A stretch of DNA of 64,000 nt from Oceanimonas marisflavi (lineage in GTDB: Bacteria > Pseudomonadota > Gammaproteobacteria > Enterobacterales > Aeromonadaceae): contig NZ_QAGM01000002.1 in the NCBI RefSeq assembly GCF_003049725.1, forward strand, positions 167,774 to 231,773. Direction: 5' to 3'. The notes under the pieces are model-generated. The model was given only the letters and a program-made list of their open reading frames with translations. It searched no databases and had not been told where the DNA came from. A program made the position numbers and the translations under genes. This document shows, piece after piece, positions 46,470 through 56,713 of the stretch; the stretch's first letter is position 1, and every line of letters starts with the position of its first letter.

Positions 46470-47801
46470 TCAGGCGGTGGCTGCTTGTCTGCCCTTGCCC
46501 GCCACCAGGCCAATCACCGCGGCCAGGGCGGTGGGCAGGGTCCAGGCCATGCCGACGCCGAACAGGGGCAGAAAGTCGAGCAGGCTCATATCGAGGCCGG
46601 CGGCCTGCATGCCGTCGAGCAGACCAAAGAAAAAGGCCACGCTCATGATCAGACGAAAGGCAAACACAGGTGCGCGCATCAGCGGCTGCAGGTAGGTGGC
46701 CACCACCAGGGCAATGGCCACCGGATACAGGGCCACCAGAATGGGCACAGACACACTGATCAGGGTGTTCAGACCCACGTTGGCCACCAGCATGCAGGCG
46801 GTGGCAATGCCCACCACCCAGCTCTTGTAGCTGCCCTTGCCGGTCAGGTTATGGAAATAATCGGCACAGGAGGACACCAGCCCCACCGCCGTGGTCAGAC
46901 AGGCCAGGGTCACGATGGCCGACAAAATCCACAGTCCCGGCTCGCCGAACAGCGACAGCACATAGGCGCTGATGATCTCGCCGCCATTGCTGGCATTCGG
47001 CACCACCCCCTGGCTGGTGCCACCCAGCACAAACAGGGAGATATAAACAAAGCCCAGGCCGGCGGCGGCGATCAGCGCCGCGGCCATCAGATAGCGAGAC
47101 TGGGCGCGGGCATCGGTCACCCCCTTCTTGCGCAGCACATCCAGGATCAGCATGGCAAACAGCAGGGACGCAAAGGTGTCCATGGTGTTGTAGCCCTCGA
47201 TAAAGCCCTTCACAAACGGCTGGGCCATATAGGCTTCGGTTACCGCCGGCTGGGTGCCCTGCGGGTTCACAAACACCGCAATGGCCAGGGCCACCAGCAG
47301 GATCAGCAACAGAGGGGTCAGCAGCTTGCCCACCGCCTCCAGCAGCCGGCCCTGACTTAAGGAAAGCAGCAGCGCCACACCAAAAAACCCGAGGGTATAG
47401 AGGGTCAACGCCCCCTGGCCGGGGTTGTCGAGAAAGGGCTTCAGGCCCATTTCATAGGCCACCAGGCCGGTACGGGGAGCGGCAAAGGCCGGCCCGATAA
47501 TAATAAAGATGGCGCTGCCCATCAGGGTGATCACCAGAGGAGGCAGAAAGCGCCCCATGGCGGGCAGGCCGCCACCGGCCAGGGCCGCGGCCACCAGCCC
47601 GGCCAGAGGCAGGCCCACCGCCGTGGTCAGAAAGCCGAACATGGCGCTGGTCATGTGTTCACCGGCCAGAAAGCCGGCCAGAGGCGGAAAGATGATGTTT
47701 CCGGCCCCCAGAAAGAAGGCGAATGTCATGAAGCCAAGGCCCATAACATCAAAAGTGGACAGTGGTTTTTTCAAGGCAAACCTCGTGGCGGCAAAGCGCA
47801 T
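46470..47801 (-). CDS. brnQ: Branched-chain amino acid:cation symporter BrnQ
   Basis: 443-residue membrane protein of the LIVCS family with about twelve spans. It opens with the family block VMGLGFMTFAFFLGAGNIIFPP (residues 19-40 region) and contains EGYNTMDTFASLLFAM and CLTTAVGLVSSCADYF. It imports leucine, isoleucine and valine with Na+ (or H+). The ATG at 47801 is the only good start before the conserved block. The 137-bp region upstream is AT-rich and probably holds its promoter. Confidence 0.93.
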   Translation of the reverse strand: MRFAATRFALKKPLSTFDVMGLGFMTFAFFLGAGNIIFPPLAGFLAGEHMTSAMFGFLTTAVGLPLAGLVAAALAGGGLPAMGRFLPPLVITLMGSAIFIIIGPAFAAPRTGLVAYEMGLKPFLDNPGQGALTLYTLGFFGVALLLSLSQGRLLEAVGKLLTPLLLILLVALAIAVFVNPQGTQPAVTEAYMAQPFVKGFIEGYNTMDTFASLLFAMLILDVLRKKGVTDARAQSRYLMAAALIAAAGLGFVYISLFVLGGTSQGVVPNASNGGEIISAYVLSLFGEPGLWILSAIVTLACLTTAVGLVSSCADYFHNLTGKGSYKSWVVGIATACMLVANVGLNTLISVSVPILVALYPVAIALVVATYLQPLMRAPVFAFRLIMSVAFFFGLLDGMQAAGLDMSLLDFLPLFGVGMAWTLPTALAAVIGLVAGKGRQAATA

Positions 47802-47938
47802 GGCGAAAGTTTCGTTTGGAAACTAACGAAATTAACAAGACGATGCGCTGCCGTTTACGGTTTGTAAAATACTAAAAACTGACAGCGCCCGAGCTGAGCA
47901 GTAGCATAATGATGTGAAAATTATCTTCAATGCAAAAT

Positions 47939-48646
47939 TTACATCTTAAGATAGAAGGGCGACACCATACCTTTGTATATGTTGCCGTATTCGCCTTCTG
48001 CAGTATTTATGACAATTTCATCTTCTATTACACAGTTTTTGATCCTGCCAAAGCGCAGCAAAAAACGCGCCGGGGTTTTGCCCTCTTTCGTGATCACCTT
48101 CTGCTGTTCCAGCAAAAACAAGCCATTTGAGTCTGCCTGTGCCAGCGCCTCATCCCTCGCCTGCCAGGGCAGCACCAGACAGATCTGTCCGTTTTCGCTC
48201 AGCAACCGGCTGCAGTGAACAAACAGATCGGCCAGGCTCAGGCTGCCGCCGTGGCGGGCGCTGGCCCGGGCGGCGCAGTCAAAGGTCTGCCCCGGTGTGA
48301 AATAGGGCGGGTTGGACACGACAAGATCAAAGGGCGAGGCCTCAAACCGCTGCAGGGCGCCCCGGGCTATGCTTATCTGCCCGGGCCAGGGCGAGGCCGC
48401 CACATTGTCGGCGGCCTGAATCGCCGCCGCCTCATCCAGCTCCAGGCCGGTAATATGCACGCCGTCACCGGCCCGCTGGGCCAGCATCAAGGCCACCAGT
48501 CCGGAGCCGGTACCCACGTCCAGAACGCGTTTCGCCTGCTGCAGGGGCGCCCAGGCGCCGAGCAAAATGCCGTCTGTGCCCACCTTCATGGCACAACGGT
48601 CGTGGTTGATATGAAATTGCTTAAAGGTAAAACCGCGCCCGGCCAT
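47939..48646 (-). CDS. trmN6: tRNA1(Val) (adenine-37-N6)-methyltransferase TrmN6
   Basis: 235 residues. SAM-dependent methyltransferase with motif I LDVGTGSGLVALMLAQR and the amino-methylase motif VSNPPYF. It starts MAGRGFTFKQFHINHDRCAMKV-like, the usual N-terminus of YfiC. It makes m6A37 in tRNA1(Val). Its divergent position next to srmB is the same as in E. coli. The 3' end (codons after about 200) is noticeably AT-richer than the rest. Confidence 0.93.
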   Translation of the reverse strand: MAGRGFTFKQFHINHDRCAMKVGTDGILLGAWAPLQQAKRVLDVGTGSGLVALMLAQRAGDGVHITGLELDEAAAIQAADNVAASPWPGQISIARGALQRFEASPFDLVVSNPPYFTPGQTFDCAARASARHGGSLSLADLFVHCSRLLSENGQICLVLPWQARDEALAQADSNGLFLLEQQKVITKEGKTPARFLLRFGRIKNCVIEDEIVINTAEGEYGNIYKGMVSPFYLKM

Positions 48647-48680
48647 GGTGATCCCGTGAGTATTTTGGTGGAAGTTCGCC

Positions 48681-48686
48681 TATAAT
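48681..48686 (+). promoter_or_regulatory. Consensus -10 element upstream of srmB
   Basis: TATAAT lies 30 bp before the srmB ATG in the 70-bp divergent region with trmN6. The matching -35 is weak. Confidence 0.6.
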
Positions 48687-48716
48687 ACTCGGCCATTTTG
48701 GCTGACGGAATTGAAC

Positions 48717-50012
<1,296 letters not shown>

Positions 50013-50087
50013 GTCCGCTCCGTTCATGCCGCTTGTCGTCACCCGCTATACTGGCGGTAACCCTGTTTACGAAAGGAGTCGAGGACG

Positions 50088-50267
50088 ATGGCACATTCAC
50101 AGACACAAGCGCCGGACAATGAAACAGCGCGCGTACAGGAACGGCGCATGACAGAGCGCCGTGACATTGTCGACCGCCGGGCCAAAGTACGCTGGGAGCC
50201 GGAAAAGCCTGACCGGCGCCAGTCATACGGCCGTCGCCAAGACGATCCGGCCCCGGAGTGGCAATAA
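50088..50267 (+). CDS. Small Arg-rich hypothetical protein
   Basis: 59 codons with an AAAGGAG ribosome site and a TATACT -10-like element at 50047-50052. It begins MAHSQTQAPDNETARVQERR and ends DDPAPEWQ. The middle is very rich in Arg with Glu and Asp (ERRMTERRDIVDRRAKVRWE), suggesting a charged helix; no signal peptide, membrane segment or known motif is seen. I do not recognise it. It lies alone between srmB and the terminator of the convergent yaaA. The strong start signals favour a real gene over chance. Confidence 0.6.
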   Translation: MAHSQTQAPDNETARVQERRMTERRDIVDRRAKVRWEPEKPDRRQSYGRRQDDPAPEWQ

Positions 50268-50294
50268 AAAAAACCGGCCCAGAGGGCCGGAAAC
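50266..50294 (-). terminator. Terminator of pilT-pilU-yaaA
   Basis: CCGGCCC-AGA-GGGCCGG (50274-50290) is followed on the minus strand by eight T. It lies about 100 bp beyond the yaaA stop, beside the small gene's stop. Confidence 0.82.
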
Positions 50295-50391
50295 AAAAGA
50301 GAGAGTCAAAAAGGGAATTGCTGAAACTCAGTAGACACATCCTTATAGAGAGGCGGCAGCAGGGAAAGGTTCCCGCCCTTTTTCACTTTTT

Positions 50392-51171
50392 TCAGACATT
50401 TTGCTCTTCCCGCCTGAACACCAGCTCGGTAGCGGTCGACTCGCTTTCAACGAAGTAGTAACCGTCCACATCAAAGGTGGTCAGCTGACTGACTTCGCTC
50501 AGGCGGTTTTCAATGATGTAACGGGCCATCATGCCCCGTGCCTTTTTGGCGTAAAAACTGATGACCTTGTACTGGCCGTTTTTGCAGTCCCTGAACACAG
50601 GCGTCACTATCTGCCCTTCCAGCTGCTTTGGCTTCACCGCCTTGAAGTACTCGTTGGACGCCAGGTTTACCAGCACATTGTCGCCCTGTTCCGCCATGGC
50701 CTTGTTCAGGGCATCGGTGATGATATTGCCCCAGAACGCATACAGATCCTTGCCTCTGGCGTTATCGAGCTTCGTGCCCATTTCCAGGCGGTAAGGCTGC
50801 ATCAGATCCAGCGGCCGCAACACCCCATACAGGCCCGACAGCATGCGCAGATGCTGTTGCGCAAAGGCAAAGTCGTCCCGGCTCAGGGTTTCGGCGTCGA
50901 GCCCGGTATACACATCCCCCTTAAAGGCCAGCAGCGCCTGCTTGGCATTATCAGGCGTAAATTCAGGTTGCCAGTCGGCAAAGCGGGCGGCGTTCAGCCC
51001 CGCCAGCTTGTCACTGATCTTCATCAGTTTACCGATCTCCGCCGGGGTCAGTTTCCGGGCCCGCTCAATCAGCTCGGCCGAATGTTCCAGCAGCTCGGGC
51101 TGAGTGTAGTCGGCGATCACCGGCGGCGTGTCGTAGTCCAGGGTCTTGGCGGGAGACACCACTATCAGCAT
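50392..51171 (-). CDS. yaaA: Peroxide stress protein YaaA
   Basis: 259 residues (E. coli YaaA 258). It starts [17 protein letters not shown] as in the family and contains [12 protein letters not shown] and [13 protein letters not shown], followed by [13 protein letters not shown]. The family lowers free iron under peroxide stress in E. coli and has a DNA-binding helix-hairpin-helix fold. It starts 7 bp after pilU with a GAGGA site, so it is carried on the pilTU transcript, an unusual partner. Confidence 0.93.
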   Translation of the reverse strand: MLIVVSPAKTLDYDTPPVIADYTQPELLEHSAELIERARKLTPAEIGKLMKISDKLAGLNAARFADWQPEFTPDNAKQALLAFKGDVYTGLDAETLSRDDFAFAQQHLRMLSGLYGVLRPLDLMQPYRLEMGTKLDNARGKDLYAFWGNIITDALNKAMAEQGDNVLVNLASNEYFKAVKPKQLEGQIVTPVFRDCKNGQYKVISFYAKKARGMMARYIIENRLSEVSQLTTFDVDGYYFVESESTATELVFRREEQNV

Positions 51172-51178
51172 AGGATCC

Positions 51179-52288
51179 TCAGGATTCGATGGTTACGTTG
51201 TCAAACAGGCCGGAGTCGAGCCCGCCGCCGCCCTGCAGCTTGATCATCAGCCGCAGATCGTTGGGGGAGTCGGCATAGGCCAGGGCTTCGGTGTAGCCTA
51301 TATGCTGCTGGCTGTAGAGATCAAACAGCGCCTGGTCAAAGGTTTGCATACCCACTTCCCGGGACCTGGCCATGATGTCCTTGAGCCGGTGCATGTCACC
51401 CTGGCGGATCACATCCGCCACCGTGGGCGTGTTCAGCAATATTTCAATGGCGCCCCGGCGCTGGTTGCCATCCCGGGTGGGTATGAGCTGCTGGGCCACA
51501 ATGGCCTTGAGGTTGAACGACAGATCAAACTGCAGCTGGCGGTGCTTGTTTTCCGGCACCAGATGCATGATGCGGTCAATGGCCTGATTGGCGTTGTTGG
51601 CGTGCAGCGTGGCCATGCACAGATGGCCGGTTTCGGCGAACGCCAGCGCATAGCCCATGGTCTCCTCGGAGCGGATTTCACCGATCAGGATCACGTCAGG
51701 CGCCTGACGCAACGAGCTTTTCAGGGCGGCATCAAAGGATTCGGTGTCGATGCCCACTTCCCGCTGGGTAATGATTGACTGATCGTGCTGATGCACAAAT
51801 TCCACCGGATCTTCAATGGTGAGAATATGGCCGCCGGCATGGCGGTTGCGATGGCCGATCATGGCCGCCTGGGTAGTGGACTTGCCCGAGCCGGTGCCCC
51901 CGACAAACAACACCAGTCCCTTCTTGGCCATGGCCACCTCACGCAGCACCTCGGGCAGATACAGCTCTTCAAAGGTGGGAATGCGGCTCTCGATGCGTCT
52001 GAGCACCATGCCCGCCTTGTCCTGCTGCCAGAAGGCACTGACCCGGAAGCGGCCGTGTTCACCGTCGTGAATGGCGAAGTTGGCCTCTTTCTCCCGGTGA
52101 TAGCGCTCCCTCCACTCTTCGGTCATGCTGGACTCCACCAGCGCCAGTGCCTCCTGCTCGGTCAGGGGATGTGTGCCGACGGGCAACATTTTGCCCTGAG
52201 ACTTGATGGTGGGCGCCACGCCCACCGAGATGTACATGTCCGAACCCTTGAGCTCGCACATTTTTCCCAGTAATGAAGCCAGCTCCAT
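51179..52288 (-). CDS. pilU: Type IV pilus retraction ATPase PilU
   Basis: 369 residues. It begins [20 protein letters not shown] and has Walker [16 protein letters not shown], Asp box, Walker [14 protein letters not shown], His box [11 protein letters not shown]; the C-terminal extension beyond PilT length is typical of PilU. It assists PilT in pilus retraction. A GGAGAAAG ribosome site precedes it, 26 bp after pilT. Confidence 0.94.
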   Translation of the reverse strand: MELASLLGKMCELKGSDMYISVGVAPTIKSQGKMLPVGTHPLTEQEALALVESSMTEEWRERYHREKEANFAIHDGEHGRFRVSAFWQQDKAGMVLRRIESRIPTFEELYLPEVLREVAMAKKGLVLFVGGTGSGKSTTQAAMIGHRNRHAGGHILTIEDPVEFVHQHDQSIITQREVGIDTESFDAALKSSLRQAPDVILIGEIRSEETMGYALAFAETGHLCMATLHANNANQAIDRIMHLVPENKHRQLQFDLSFNLKAIVAQQLIPTRDGNQRRGAIEILLNTPTVADVIRQGDMHRLKDIMARSREVGMQTFDQALFDLYSQQHIGYTEALAYADSPNDLRLMIKLQGGGGLDSGLFDNVTIES

Positions 52289-52314
52289 TGCTTTCTCCGC
52301 TGCTGAATAAAAAA

Positions 52315-53349
52315 TCAGATACTCTGTGGATCCACCGCCTTGAGCCTGGCATCGGCGGGAGACACCTGGCCGCTGGTGACCAGCCGTTTCAGGGATTGAT
52401 CCATGGTCTGCATGCCGTGGGACATGCCGGTCTGGATCACCGAATACATCTGCGCCACCTTGTCTTCCCGGATCAGGTTACGGATGGCCGGGGTGCCCAG
52501 CATGATCTCGTGGGCCGCCACCCGGCCACCGCCGGTTTTTTTCAGCAGGGTCTGGGAGATCACCGCCTTGAGCGACTCCGACAGCATGGAGCGAACCATG
52601 TCCTTTTCGGCGCCGGGAAAGACGTCAACAATACGGTCAATGGTCTTGGCCGCCGACGAGGTGTGCAGGGTGCCAAACACCAGATGGCCGGTTTCGGCGG
52701 CGGTCAGGGCCAGACGAATGGTTTCCAGATCCCGCAGTTCCCCCACCAGAATAATGTCGGGATCTTCCCGCAGCGCCGAGCGCAGGGCGTTATTAAAAGA
52801 CAGGGTATCCCGGTGCACTTCCCGCTGGTTCACCAGACATTTCTTGTTTTCATGCACAAACTCGATGGGATCTTCAATGGTGAGAATGTGCTTGTTGGCG
52901 CTGTCGTTAATGTGGTTGATCATGGCGGCCAGGGTGGTGGACTTGCCCGAGCCGGTGGGGCCGGTGACCAGCACCAGGCCACGGGGATATTCGGCGATGC
53001 GCTCAAAGATCTCCGGGGCGTTCAGTTGATCCAGGGTCCATACCTCGCTGGGGATCACCCGGAATACCGCTGCTGCTCCCCGGGCCTGGTGATAGGCATT
53101 CACACGAAAGCGCGCCAGCCCGGGCAACTCAAAGGAAAAATCGGCTTCCAGATTTTCTTCCAGCTCCTTGCGCTGGCGATCGTTCATGATGTCGTATACC
53201 AGCTGGTGCACTTCCCGGTGCTCCAGCACCGGCAGATTGATCTTGCGTACTTCCCCATCCACCCGCAGCAACGGCTGCACGCCGGCAGAGAGGTGCAGAT
53301 CCGATGCGTTATGCTTTACACTGAACGCCAGTAATTCCGTAATATCCAT
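52315..53349 (-). CDS. pilT: Type IV pilus retraction ATPase PilT
   Basis: 344 residues. MDITELLAFSVKHNASDLHL start, Walker [16 protein letters not shown], Asp box EDPIEFVHENKKCLVNQREV region, Walker B IILVGELRDLETI, His box FGTLHTSSAAKTIDRI, and AIRNLIREDKVAQMYSVIQT near the C-terminus. It is the hexameric retraction motor. It is divergent from yggS with only 40 bp between starts, the conserved pilT/yggS arrangement. Confidence 0.96.
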   Translation of the reverse strand: MDITELLAFSVKHNASDLHLSAGVQPLLRVDGEVRKINLPVLEHREVHQLVYDIMNDRQRKELEENLEADFSFELPGLARFRVNAYHQARGAAAVFRVIPSEVWTLDQLNAPEIFERIAEYPRGLVLVTGPTGSGKSTTLAAMINHINDSANKHILTIEDPIEFVHENKKCLVNQREVHRDTLSFNNALRSALREDPDIILVGELRDLETIRLALTAAETGHLVFGTLHTSSAAKTIDRIVDVFPGAEKDMVRSMLSESLKAVISQTLLKKTGGGRVAAHEIMLGTPAIRNLIREDKVAQMYSVIQTGMSHGMQTMDQSLKRLVTSGQVSPADARLKAVDPQSI

Positions 53350-53389
53350 ATTATTCCCCGTCGCTTGAGCCTTAAACGAATTTATTCAT

Positions 53390-54082
53390 ATGAGTACTAT
53401 CGCACAGCATTTGCAAGACGTTCACGCCCGCATGGCCGATGCCGCCAGCCAGGCCGGCCGCTCTCCTCACGATATCACCCTGCTGGCGGTCAGCAAAACC
53501 AAACCGGCCGGCGATGTGGAAGCCGCCTTTGCCGCCGGTCAGCGCTGGTTTGGCGAGAATTATGTGCAGGAGGCGGTCGACAAAATCACCACCCTGAAAA
53601 AGCGCTGCCCCGATATTGTCTGGCACCTTATCGGGCCGTTGCAGTCCAACAAGAGCCGGCCGGTGGCCGAGCACTTCGACTGGGTGCAGACCGTTGACCG
53701 GCTTAAGATAGCACAACGTCTCAATGATCAACGCCCGCCTCATATGCATCCACTCAATATCTGCCTGCAGGTTAACATCAGCGGCGAAGCCAGCAAGTCG
53801 GGGCTGTCGCCCGCCGAGGCCGAAGCCCTGGCCGATGAGGTGGCGGCTCTGCCCAGACTGTGTCTGCGCGGCCTGATGGCAATTCCGGAGGCAACCGACA
53901 ATTCCGACACTCTGCGGGTACAATTACTAGAGTTGAAGCATCTCTTTGATAGAATGAAGAAAAAACACCCCCAGATGGACACCCTGTCAATGGGGATGAG
54001 CAACGATCTGGAACTGGCTGTGGCCTGTGGCTCAACCCTGGTACGGGTGGGCACTGCCATTTTCGGCTCCCGCAACCCTTGA
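53390..54082 (+). CDS. yggS: Pyridoxal phosphate homeostasis protein YggS
   Basis: 230 residues, PLP-binding fold-type III barrel. The PLP lysine lies in LLAVSKTKP (about 36); other blocks are FGENYVQEA, WHLIGPLQSNK, VNISGEASKSG and SMGMSNDLELAV. It keeps free PLP and amino acids balanced. It begins the forward cluster yggS-proC-yggT-DUF4426-rdgB-hemW. Confidence 0.95.
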   Translation: MSTIAQHLQDVHARMADAASQAGRSPHDITLLAVSKTKPAGDVEAAFAAGQRWFGENYVQEAVDKITTLKKRCPDIVWHLIGPLQSNKSRPVAEHFDWVQTVDRLKIAQRLNDQRPPHMHPLNICLQVNISGEASKSGLSPAEAEALADEVAALPRLCLRGLMAIPEATDNSDTLRVQLLELKHLFDRMKKKHPQMDTLSMGMSNDLELAVACGSTLVRVGTAIFGSRNP

Positions 54083-54092
54083 GTGATCATTG

Positions 54093-54917
54093 ATGGAACA
54101 CAGAAAACTCGCCTTTATCGGCGCGGGTAACATGTCGCGCAGCCTGATTTCCGGGCTGATCCAGTCCGGCTACCCCGCCGACCATATTATTGCCGCCAAT
54201 CCGTCCCGGCCCAAGCTGGATGCGCTTGCCGCCGACTTCGGCATTGCCACCACTCAGAGCAATCTCGAGGCCGCCACCCGGGCCGAAGCAGTAGTGCTGG
54301 CGGTCAAACCCCAGATGATGGCGACCATGCTGAGCGAGTTGCGCGCCGCCGGCGCCGACTTTGACGACAAGCTGCTGATCTCCATTGCCGCCGGCATCAG
54401 TGTGGCCCGGCTGGAAGAAATGGCCGGTGGCCATAACCGCATTGTGCGCACCATGCCCAACACCCCGTCGTTGCTGGGCCTGGGCATGACCGGCCTCTAC
54501 GCCAGAGCCCATGTGGAACAGAGCGACCGGGACTACTGCCAGCACATGATGGAAGCGGTGGGCAAGGCGCTGTGGGTAGCCGAGGAAGACGGCATCAATC
54601 AGGTGATCGCCGCCGCCGGCAGTGCGCCCGCCTACTTCTTCCTGTTTATGGAAGCCATGGCCAGAGAAGCGGAAAACAACGGCTTTACCGCCGATGAGGC
54701 CCGCCTGCTGGTGCAGCAGACCGCGCTGGGCGCCGCCAACATGGTGGCCGCCAATCCGCAGCTGTCTCTGGGGCAGCTGCGTGAACAGGTTACCTCCAGG
54801 GGCGGCACCACCGCCGAGGCCATTCGCAGCTTTAACGACAATGGCCTCGGCCGGCTGGTGGCGGACGCCATGGCCGCCGCCGTGGCCCGGGCCCGGGAAC
54901 TGGAAAGCCAGCTTTAA
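54093..54917 (+). CDS. proC: Pyrroline-5-carboxylate reductase
   Basis: 274 residues. N-terminal NAD(P) Rossmann motif FIGAGNMSRSLISGL, VLAVKPQMM, RTMPNTPSLLGLGMTGLYA, and the dimer-domain signature GSAPAYFFLFMEAM and SRGGTTAEAIRSF. It makes proline. The ATG at 54093 is preferred to the TTG one codon upstream. It lies 10 bp after yggS and 9 bp before yggT. Confidence 0.95.
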   Translation: MEHRKLAFIGAGNMSRSLISGLIQSGYPADHIIAANPSRPKLDALAADFGIATTQSNLEAATRAEAVVLAVKPQMMATMLSELRAAGADFDDKLLISIAAGISVARLEEMAGGHNRIVRTMPNTPSLLGLGMTGLYARAHVEQSDRDYCQHMMEAVGKALWVAEEDGINQVIAAAGSAPAYFFLFMEAMAREAENNGFTADEARLLVQQTALGAANMVAANPQLSLGQLREQVTSRGGTTAEAIRSFNDNGLGRLVADAMAAAVARARELESQL

Positions 54918-54926
54918 GGACGCACC

Positions 54927-55478
54927 ATGAACACCGCTTATTATCTGATCAACACCGTTTTCGATCTTTACCTCATGGTGGTGCTGTTGCGCATCTGGCT
55001 GCAGCTGGCCAGGGCTGATTTCTACAACCCCTTCAGCCAGTTCGTGGTCAAGGCCACCAACCCGGTACTCAAGCCCCTGCGCCGGCTGATCCCGGGCTTT
55101 TTCGGTATCGACATGGCGGCGTTACTGCTGGCGCTGGTGGTGGCCACGGTCAAGCTTGCCCTGTTCAAGGCGATGAACCTGCTGTATGCCGACTGGAGCA
55201 CAGTGGTACTGGTGGGGCTGATCACCGTGCTGAAAAAGGCCGGGGTCATGCTGTTCTGGATATTGATCATTCGCGCCCTGATGAGCTGGGTGAGCCAGGG
55301 CCGAAGCCAGATTGAATATGTTATGTACCAGCTCACCGAGCCCCTGCTGGCTCCCCTGCGCCGTTTTATTCCGCCCATGGGCGGACTGGATCTGAGCATT
55401 CTGGTGGCCTTTATCGCCCTTCAGGCCCTGAACTGGCTGATGGGTGATCTGTTTGGTCCGCTGTGGTGGCAGCTTTAA
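54927..55478 (+). CDS. yggT: YggT family membrane protein
   Basis: 183-residue integral membrane protein with two YggT repeats, each with the pattern R(I/L)-hydrophobic then NPFSQF...PLRRLIPGFFGIDMAAL in the first and TEPLLAPLRRFIPPMGGLDL in the second. Four membrane segments are seen (about 10-27, 62-85, 95-125, 155-175). The function is uncertain; in E. coli it is linked to osmotic or potassium stress. An AAGGA site precedes the ATG. Confidence 0.92.
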   Translation: MNTAYYLINTVFDLYLMVVLLRIWLQLARADFYNPFSQFVVKATNPVLKPLRRLIPGFFGIDMAALLLALVVATVKLALFKAMNLLYADWSTVVLVGLITVLKKAGVMLFWILIIRALMSWVSQGRSQIEYVMYQLTEPLLAPLRRFIPPMGGLDLSILVAFIALQALNWLMGDLFGPLWWQL

Positions 55479-55567
55479 TTCATCGAGGCAATCGGGGTGC
55501 GCGGCTGGAGAGCGGCGGCGCTCCTGACCTAAACTTTTGGTAACCGCCACAGGAAAAAGGAATCGTT

Positions 55568-55981
55568 ATGTTCAAAGCAATCATCACCGCACTGGCCCTG
55601 CTGTTTACCTTTCAGGCTTCGGCCGAGGAAACCCGCATCGGCGACTGGACGGTGCACTACAGCGCCTTTCCTTCCACCTTTCTTTCCCCGGAAGTGGCTC
55701 AGAGCAATAATATTGAACGCAGTCGTTACAATGGCCTGCTCAATATTGCCGTGCTCGATGCCGAGGGCAAGTCGGTACAGGTGGCCCTGAACGGCGAAGG
55801 CAAGAACCTGCTCGGCAATGTGCGCCGGCTGGAGTTTCAGACCATTCGCGAAGGGGACGCGGTTTATTACATCGCCCAGTATCCCTACCGTAATGAAGAC
55901 AACGTGCTGTTCACCATCGATATTCGTGGCCCCAAACAGGGCGGCGAACTGACTTTCCGGCATACCTTCTACACAGAGTGA
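55568..55981 (+). CDS. DUF4426 family periplasmic protein
   Basis: 137 residues. Signal peptide MFKAIITALALLFTFQASAE with cleavage near residue 19, then a beta-rich domain (RIGDWTVHYSAFPSTFLSPE, RYNGLLNIAVLD, YYIAQYPYRNEDNVLFTIDI). It belongs to the family commonly found beside yggT and rdgB in gammaproteobacteria; the function is not known to me. No Cys lipobox is present. The TGA stop falls in the first bases of a G-rich repeat. Confidence 0.82.
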   Translation: MFKAIITALALLFTFQASAEETRIGDWTVHYSAFPSTFLSPEVAQSNNIERSRYNGLLNIAVLDAEGKSVQVALNGEGKNLLGNVRRLEFQTIREGDAVYYIAQYPYRNEDNVLFTIDIRGPKQGGELTFRHTFYTE

Positions 55982-56052
55982 GGTGTCGAGGGTGAGGGGT
56001 GAGGAGACAAACCTCATTTTTTACTCCTCCCCCCTTTCCCCTCCCCCCTCAC
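55978..56052. repeat. G-rich heptamer hairpin, GTGAGGG type (copy 3)
   Basis: Purine arm GTGAGGTG..GGGTGAGGGGTGAGGAG and C-rich arm CTCCTCCCCCC..CCCCTCAC enclose a loop with CCTCATTTTTT. It begins on the last coding base of the DUF4426 gene and lies between two co-directional genes. Confidence 0.7.
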
Positions 56053-56107
56053 TTATCCCGGTCACGGTGGTATCATGCCCGCTCGCGGTAATCCACAGGA
56101 GCGAAAG

Positions 56108-56713
56108 GTGACCCAACAAATCGTACTGGCCTCCGGCAACGCCAAAAAAGTAGCCGAACTGCAGACCCTGCTGGGCGGACTGGGCATGAGCGTGGTGCCC
56201 CAGACCGAGCTGGGCGTGACCGATGCCGATGAAACCGGCACCACCTTTGTGGAAAACGCCATCATCAAGGCCCGCCACGCCGCCAAAGTGACCGGCCTGC
56301 CCGCCATTGCCGACGACTCCGGTCTGGCCGTTCAGGCTCTCGACGGCCGCCCCGGGGTTTATTCCGCCCGCTTTGCCGGCCCGAATGCCACGGATCAGCA
56401 AAACCTCGAGCTGCTGCTGGAGCAAATGCAGGACGTGCCGGCAGAAAAACGCCAGGCCACCTTCTGGTGCGTGCTGGTGTATATGCGCCACGCCGATGAC
56501 CCCACGCCGCTGATCTGCGCCGGCCGCTGGCAGGGCGAAATCACCACGGCGCCCCGGGGCGAACAGGGCTTTGGCTATGATCCGGTCTTTTGGGTACCGG
56601 AAGCGGGCAAGACTTCCGCCGAGCTGACGCCCGCCGAGAAGAATCGTCTGAGCCACCGGGGCCAGGCCCTGCAACAGCTGCTGCAACTGCTGCAAGAAGC
56701 GTATCAATGCTGA
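56108..56713 (+). CDS. rdgB: dITP/XTP pyrophosphatase RdgB
   Basis: 201 residues from a GTG with an AGGAG site. Family motifs: [12 protein letters not shown] (nucleotide-binding SxNxxK), [19 protein letters not shown], and [23 protein letters not shown]. It removes non-canonical purine nucleotides such as dITP. An upstream in-frame ATG would add 11 residues with no conservation. The 3' end overlaps hemW by 7 bp. Confidence 0.95.
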   Translation: MTQQIVLASGNAKKVAELQTLLGGLGMSVVPQTELGVTDADETGTTFVENAIIKARHAAKVTGLPAIADDSGLAVQALDGRPGVYSARFAGPNATDQQNLELLLEQMQDVPAEKRQATFWCVLVYMRHADDPTPLICAGRWQGEITTAPRGEQGFGYDPVFWVPEAGKTSAELTPAEKNRLSHRGQALQQLLQLLQEAYQC

